Assembly: GCF_029867415.1 (NCBI RefSeq)
Contig: NC_081180.1
Span: 24,514,808 to 24,578,807, forward strand
Length of the DNA stretch: 64,000 bases
DNA from: Vicia villosa
Lineage: Eukaryota > Streptophyta > Magnoliopsida > Fabales > Fabaceae
Reading direction: 5' to 3'
This document shows positions 59,221-64,000 of this stretch, one piece after another (the first letter of the stretch is position 1; every line of letters begins with the position of its first letter). The translations under genes were made by a program, and so were the position numbers. Below the pieces are notes generated by a model. The model was not told the origin of the DNA. It did not search any database and saw nothing but the letters and a program-made list of their open reading frames with translations.

Positions 59221-59353
59221 TCTCTCGTCTAAAGCGACTGATAGTTTCAGTCGGGTCGAGGAGAGAATTAATAAGAGTAATTAAATTAATTAAATTGATC
59301 CAAATTATTTCTCGCCTAATGCGACTAATGGGTTTAGTCGGTTCGGGGAGAAA
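59221..59353. other. twin stem-loops in Ogre-3 LTR
   Basis: Two related 46-nt stem-loops, 59221-59266 and 59308-59353. Outer arms are TCTCTC/GAGAGA and TTTCTC/GAGAAA; inner arms are GACTGA/TCAGTC and GACTAA/TTAGTC. Each difference between the copies is matched by a compensating change in the partner arm. Confidence 0.7.
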
Positions 59354-59723
59354 ATTGTATTGAATTATTAAAAACATAAAAAAACATTAAACAATTATCA
59401 AAGTCATCATATAGAAATTAGTTAGTTTTATTGATTATTTTATTATGCGCAGGGGGTGTGTTTTTATTATTGAGTAGCAAATTGAGGTGGTGTAAAAAAT
59501 ACAAGGCCAAGCCCAAAGTTATGTTGAATCCAGGTGATCCTGTGTGGTGAGAAACGCAAGATCATGGTGTGTAACCAGATCTGGGGACACCTCCTAAAAT
59601 CTAACGGCCTAGAAGCGTTTGATTTGAAACGTATGGTAAGTGTAATGTACTGAATCATGTTCAGCAATACAAACGAGTGGCCATGGAGAGGCCACTTGTC
59701 TCCATCCGGTAAAACGTCCATGT

Positions 59724-60294
59724 CTATAAAAAGACCCCTTCTCCGATTCCCCTCTCTTTTCTCTCTTTTTTTCTCTCTCTTCTCTTCCTCTCTCTAAACC
59801 CTCTCGTTTCTCTCTTCCCTCAAACAACAAAAAAAAGAACCCAGAAACCAACCACATCCACCACCGGCCACCGTAAAACTCACCCTCTGTCCACCGTGAA
59901 ACCCCAGACACCACCATCAAAACCCAGTTTCCGGTTGAATATTCAACCGGTAAACTCAAACATTCATACATCCCAACCCAGAATCCTTCAATCCAAACCC
60001 AACACCCTTAAATCTTCATCCCTAACCTATGAACATAAACCCTAAAACCCCAAATCGAACCCAGATTTACAGATAAATACACATAATCATGCAATTGAAT
60101 GAGCCTTAAGCTAAGTTTGATGTTCGATTACCTTAAATTCTTGAATTCAGGGACGTGTTAGCTCCCCCTCGCTCTGATCTCCCTCTCCTTTCTCTGTTTG
60201 CAGGTATGAAGACGACGAATCCTCGCGGCGGCGCTCAAGGTTTTTTTTCCAGAAAACCTCCCCTTTTCATCTGTTCTTTGATTCTCTTTTATAG
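59724..60294. promoter_or_regulatory. facing TATA boxes in Ogre-3 LTR
   Basis: Minus strand CTATAAAAG (60286-60294) fits the sense promoter of the element. On the plus strand CTATAAAAAG (59724-59733) is followed by a CT-rich leader (59740-59825), then CA-rich sequence and an acceptor-like 'tctctgtttgcag' ending near 60204, just before an ATG at 60207. The plus-strand layout looks like the 5' end of a plant gene. The two would give overlapping convergent transcripts. Confidence 0.5.
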
Positions 60295-61215
60295 CCTTAG
60301 GTTAGATTATTGTTTAGGAAATTAGAGATTCGATTCATTTAGGTTTTGATCTGATTCAATATTTAGTCCAGATTTGATTTTTGTTGTAAATTGTAAATCA
60401 TTGTTTGATTGAATAAAAATATTTGATTCAGTTTGTTTAAGATCTGATTTACGTTATTGTTTGATTTCCTTTTCTGAGATTTGATTGAGTTTGGAGATTA
60501 GATTCAATTCGTATGGGCCTGGGCACTTGAGATTAGGGTTTGTTTGTTGAAGGGGTTGCAGCGGCGGCCATGAGGAGATGGTGGGAAAACTAGGGTTTCA
60601 TTTGGGGGAAGGGGATGAACAGGAAGCAGGTCCTCCTGACCCGGTTTGCTGACCCGATCTTTGGATCCATGGCCCAACTTCCTTTGCTGTTTGGCCCAAA
60701 GCGTGACAAAACTCAATAAAGACCCAAATAATTCATTCATCTTAATTTGCTAATGAACTAATAAAAACAATAAAATTAATTGTTAATATTCTGAGCACCA
60801 ATTAATTATATTAATATTAACAATAGAACTTAATTAATCTTAATAACCCAATATTAATTTTAAAAACTAATATTTTAGGAATTGATAAGATTAATAAATT
60901 ATGATTAATAATAATATAAATGATTAAATGAAGATAAGCAAATGGGTCTATTGGGCCCCCAATTTGTTTTATATTTCTAGCAAGACACCCCCTTGCTTTT
61001 TCTACGAGACAAAAAGAAAGAAAAATCCAAATGCCAATTGAATTTAGAGATTTCTGCTATTTACACCTTCTCTTTATTTCAAACCAATTTATACAGGAGT
61101 TTTATAGGAGAGCGAGTTTAATAATAGATATATTAAACCCTGTGGCTCCTAATTTTTAACGCCCTTAACAAATAGACAGATGCAAATTAAATCGGGTAAA
61201 TTTCGGGGTATGACA

Positions 61216-61227
61216 GCTGCCCCTATT
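61216..61227 (-). other. Ogre-3 polypurine tract
   Basis: Minus strand AATAGGGGCAGC directly before TGTCATACC; it marks the LTR at 58647-61215 as the 3' LTR. Confidence 0.8.
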
Positions 61228-61445
61228 TAATTATCTTGGATTGAATGGCGTGAGAATACGCAGGTCTCACGCTTTTCGGATCGAAGAGTTATTAAATAAT
61301 GGAAGACCCCTAAATTTACCTCGTGTTTGAGTGTGAGCGAGATGATCGTCCTGCTAAAGCCTGAGTCTTATATAGCGAGGACTTTTCGTCAGTTGTGGTT
61401 AGCTTACCGTATTGCCAGTAAGCTTTCGTAGTTTGTGGACCCCAA

Positions 61446-62080
61446 TAGGATCGTTTGCGAGGGTTATCGCAAATTTACCTGCATCACTAGGATCCTTCGC
61501 AAGGGTTATCGCGAATTCACCCGCACCAATAGGATCATTTGCGAGGGTTATTGCAAATTTACCTCCACCTTTAGGATCCTTCGCGAGGGTTATCGCGAAT
61601 TCACCTGCACCAATAGGGTCATTTGCGAGGGTTATCGCAAATTCACCTGCACCAATAGGGTCATTTGCGAGGGTTATCGCAAATTTACCTCCACCTTTAG
61701 GATCCTTCGCGAGGGTTATCGCGAATTCACCTGCACCAATAGGATCATTCGCGAGGGTTATCGCAAATTCACCTGCACTTTTAGGATCCTTCGCGAGGGT
61801 TATCGCGAATTCACCTGCACCATTAGGGTCCTTCGCGAGGGTTATCACGAATTTACCTGCACCATTAGGGTCCTTTGCGAGGGTTATCGCAAATTTACCT
61901 GCACCATTAGGGTCCTTCGCGAGGGTTATCGCGAATTTACCTGCACCATTAGGGTCCTTCGCGAGGGTTATCGCGAATTCACCTGCACCAATAGGATCAT
62001 TTGCGAGGGTTATCGCAAATTTACCTGCACCTTTAGGATCCTTCGCGAGGGTTATCGCGAATTTACCTGCACCATTAGGT
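61446..62080. repeat. Ogre-3 tandem array, 42-bp unit, ~15 copies
   Basis: Units read 'ttcgcgagggttatcgcgaa' plus 'ttcacctgcaccaatagga', with variants at a few fixed sites (ttcgcgag/tttgcgag; cgcgaat/cgcaaat; accaat/acctttagg). Because 42 is a multiple of three, long frames stay open on both strands and would encode 14-residue repeats such as GSFARVIANSPAPI. These frames have no independent sign of being genes. The position between pol and the 3' LTR matches the hypervariable 3' region of Tat/Ogre elements, known to seed satellite DNA. Confidence 0.9.
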
Positions 62081-62737
62081 TGCTTACCCTGGTTCGGGCA
62101 AGTTTACCTGTGTAGAAGTTTGTTTTGTAAATGCACATGCATCGTGCGCATGCCCCTGTTGTTTATGTAATGTATGTGTATGGATGTTCACACATGCAAA
62201 TGATATATGTATGAGTATGTATGATAACCCCAACACCCTATCTCCTTATCACCCATTGTCTTTGCTTAACCCCTTTTGAAGTATTTTGTGAATCCTAGCT
62301 CGGATTGTGTTTGAATGATCCATTGATATTATCCTTTGTGAGAGAATTATATTAGATCTGAGTGATCGCAACGTAGGGCGTATGTAGCCTTCCGGAGATT
62401 TCGCAGTTTTATCCTATTGCTTTTGTGTTGATAGTTTGTAAGTTTCTCATGTTAAATCCTAGTTAAAGTTTACCAAAATAATTTAACCTTTGCAAACGGT
62501 ATTGAAATGAGAAAAACGTGGTATGCAAGAAAAGAAACTTTTATTGATGTTGCCTTGAATCGGCTAGTGTACAAAAATGCAAGATAAGTAAATGACAAAT
62601 GGAAATGATATTAATACTGCCGTGGCTCTTTTGTTATCAAGGGTCCCGGTAATCCTTCGACCTTAGAAATAGATGATTGTACGAATCCTCATCCTTCGTA
62701 GTCTGTCTTCAGCTTATGCCCAATAATCCTGCCTTTG
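62081..62737. other. Ogre-3 non-coding segment between integrase and array
   Basis: No gene. On the element strand it directly follows the integrase stop. Confidence 0.6.
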
Positions 62738-64000
62738 CTAGGCGTAATATTTCTTGACCGCATCAGAATTGATTGGGTGTGGTAGCTCGTCTCCGTCCAT
62801 TGTAGTGAGGACTAACGCTCCTCCTGAGAACACCGTTTTTACAATATATGGACCTTCGTAGTTAGGTGTCCATTTTCCACGGGCGTCAAGTCGAGGTAAT
62901 AGTATTTTCTTGAGAACAATATCACCTTCTTTGTAAGTTCGAGGACGGACCTTTTTATCAAACGCCTTTTTCATCCTTTTCTGATAGAGTTGTCCGTGAC
63001 ATAAAGCCGTCAGTCGCTTTTCTTCAACGAGATTAAGTTGATCGAAATGAGTTTTTACCCATTCCGATTCCTCTAACTTTGTGTCAGCCAGAACTCTTAA
63101 TGAAGGAATTTCCACCTCGATAGGGAGGACTGCTTCCATACCATAAACCAGGGAAAATGGTGTTGCTCCAGTGGATGTACGTACTGAGGTCCTGTAACCG
63201 TGTAGGGCGAAGGGAAGCATTTCGTGCCAATCCTTGTATGTTTTCACCATCTTTTGTATTATCTTTTTGATATTTTTATTTGCAGCTTCGACAGCGCCAT
63301 TCATTTTAGGCCTGTATGGTGAAGAATTGTGGTGCTCAATCTTGAACTCCTCGCACAGCTCCTTCATCATGTTGTTGTTTAGATTCGACCCATTGTCGGT
63401 GATAATCTTGTTTGGAACCCCATACCGGCATATGATGTTATGCTTGATGAACCGAGTGACTACTTGTCTTGTCACATTGGTGTAAGAAGCAGCTTCAACC
63501 CATTTGGTGAAATAGTCCATGGCAACCAATATGAATCGGTGTCCATTTGAAGCTTTCGGTTCGATCATCCCTATCATGTCAATTCTCCACATTGCAAACG
63601 GCCACGGTGAACTTAGAACGTTCAACGGATTTGGCGGTACGTGTACCTTGTCAGCGTAAATCTGGCACTTGTGACATGTTCTTGCATATTGGAAACAGTC
63701 AGCTTCCATTGTTAACCAGTAATACCCTGCTCGCAGTATTTTCCTAGCCATCGAGTGTCCGTTTGCATGAGTTCCGAAGGTTCCTTCGTGTACTTCTCTG
63801 ATAATCTCCTTGGCCTCATTTTTATCCACACACCTTAATAACACCGAGTCGTAGTTCCTTTTGTATAGGATGTTTCCACTCAGGAAGAACTTAGATGCTA
63901 ATTTCCTCAATGTCTTTTTATCAATCGTGGAGGCGTTCTCCGGATATTCTTGTTTCTCCAAGTACCTTTTGATATCATGGTACCATGGTTTATCGTCAGA
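62738..64000 (-). CDS. Ogre-3 integrase (pol, C-terminal part; 5' part outside window)
   Basis: An uninterrupted minus-strand frame from the window edge to a stop at 62738, more than 415 codons. Visible in order: a zinc-finger HHCC region (HEGTFGTHANGHSMARKI ... CHKCQIYAD); the catalytic core with WRIDMIG (first Asp), IITDNGSNLNNNMM (second Asp) and SSPYRPKMNGAVEAANKNIK (Glu of D,D35E); then the GKWTPNYEGPYIVKTVFSGG segment typical of the C-terminal GPF/Y-like module. It ends NSDAVKKYYA. Integrase inserts the cDNA into the genome. All catalytic residues are present and no stop or shift is seen. No chromodomain follows, in agreement with the Tat/Ogre lineage. The frame is open through base 64000, so the start and the RT lie beyond. 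Confidence 0.9.
   Translation of the reverse strand, partial: SDDKPWYHDIKRYLEKQEYPENASTIDKKTLRKLASKFFLSGNILYKRNYDSVLLRCVDKNEAKEIIREVHEGTFGTHANGHSMARKILRAGYYWLTMEADCFQYARTCHKCQIYADKVHVPPNPLNVLSSPWPFAMWRIDMIGMIEPKASNGHRFILVAMDYFTKWVEAASYTNVTRQVVTRFIKHNIICRYGVPNKIITDNGSNLNNNMMKELCEEFKIEHHNSSPYRPKMNGAVEAANKNIKKIIQKMVKTYKDWHEMLPFALHGYRTSVRTSTGATPFSLVYGMEAVLPIEVEIPSLRVLADTKLEESEWVKTHFDQLNLVEEKRLTALCHGQLYQKRMKKAFDKKVRPRTYKEGDIVLKKILLPRLDARGKWTPNYEGPYIVKTVFSGGALVLTTMDGDELPHPINSDAVKKYYA

Larger units (their letters stand above)
58647..61215 (-). repeat. Ogre-3 3' LTR
   Basis: 2569 bp with TG...CA ends, of a different family from the Ogre-1 and Ogre-2 LTRs. It keeps the end motif 'agtcgccacc' and the 31-nt hairpin (58753-58783). 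It also has twin stem-loops at 59221-59353 and two facing TATA boxes (59724 plus, 60294 minus). Confidence 0.75.
58647..64000 (-). mobile_element. Ogre-3: Ogre/Tat-type LTR retrotransposon (truncated by window edge)
   Basis: Inserted at the end of the host RNase H; the expected left duplication is GCTGA (58642-58646), and the right copy lies outside the window. The 3' LTR is at 58647-61215. Reading leftwards from the edge come integrase, a non-coding 3' region with a 42-bp tandem array, the polypurine tract and the 3' LTR. This order and the LTR start TGTCATACCCCGAAATTTACC are those of Ogre elements. Unlike Ogre-1 and Ogre-2 it has an open pol frame, so it could be an autonomous copy. Confidence 0.8.

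Noticed and set aside
61412..62170. Long frames through the 42-bp array as a repetitive protein gene
   Set aside because: They are open in three frames and on both strands only because the unit is a multiple of three; no promoter, start context or conserved bias favours one.

Overview
This is plant nuclear DNA, most likely from a legume of the pea/vetch/clover group. The evidence is an intact SRC2-like C2-domain gene, many small DNA transposons, and about 40 kb of nested LTR retrotransposons with Ogre-type signatures (LTR ends read TGTCATACCCC on the element strand; primer-binding site TGGCGACTCTGCTGGGGA). The species was not identified. All calls come from reading the sequence by eye; no searches were run.

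Layout. Positions 1-18000 are gene-poor DNA with one complete gene, the SRC2-like gene on the minus strand at 12566-13255. There are also gene relics: an unidentified broken gene at 1155-1565, a histone H2B tail at 2342-2420, and a Mutator transposase relic at 8755-9960. At least seven small DNA transposons have readable ends, most with exact target-site duplications: a Pack-MULE-like element at 5333-6973, a Tourist at 7131-7686, hAT elements at 9154-9494 and 15151-15904, MULE-type MITEs at 11009-11240, 11459-11717 and 11852-12295, and a Stowaway at 15455-15731. Positions 16450-23870 are very AT-rich, with tandem repeats, microsatellites and two Helitron-type 3' ends.

From 23.86 kb to the right edge lies one nested retrotransposon block. 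The host is a plus-strand Ty3/gypsy element: LTR 27449-27515 continued at 40580-41298, PBS, gag from 41366, then protease, RT and RNase H up to 58646. Its reading frame carries several stops and frameshifts. Three Ogre-like elements, all on the minus strand, are inserted in it. Ogre-1 (27516-40574, TSD GCCTC) sits in the LTR. Ogre-2 (42518-54670, TSD GTGCA) sits in gag. Ogre-3 (58647 to beyond 64000) sits at the end of RNase H. Ogre-1 and Ogre-2 have near-identical LTR pairs but no pol and only a short gag remnant, so they should depend on enzymes from elsewhere. Ogre-3 has an open integrase frame and is the only possible autonomous element here.

The most interesting item lies left of the host LTR. 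An antisense, four-exon gene (27035-23879) encodes a predicted 980-residue protein with a plant mobile domain, a basic NLS-like stretch and a C-terminal coiled coil. It has its own TATA tract, and all splice junctions keep frame. It abuts a polypurine tract and the host LTR, which suggests it is an accessory gene carried at the 3' end of this retrotransposon family. Other unusual signals are tRNA-like A/B-box modules inside two unrelated Ogre LTRs, a 31-nt hairpin with compensated arms shared by all three Ogre LTR families, and a 42-bp (14-codon) tandem array between integrase and the 3' LTR of Ogre-3.
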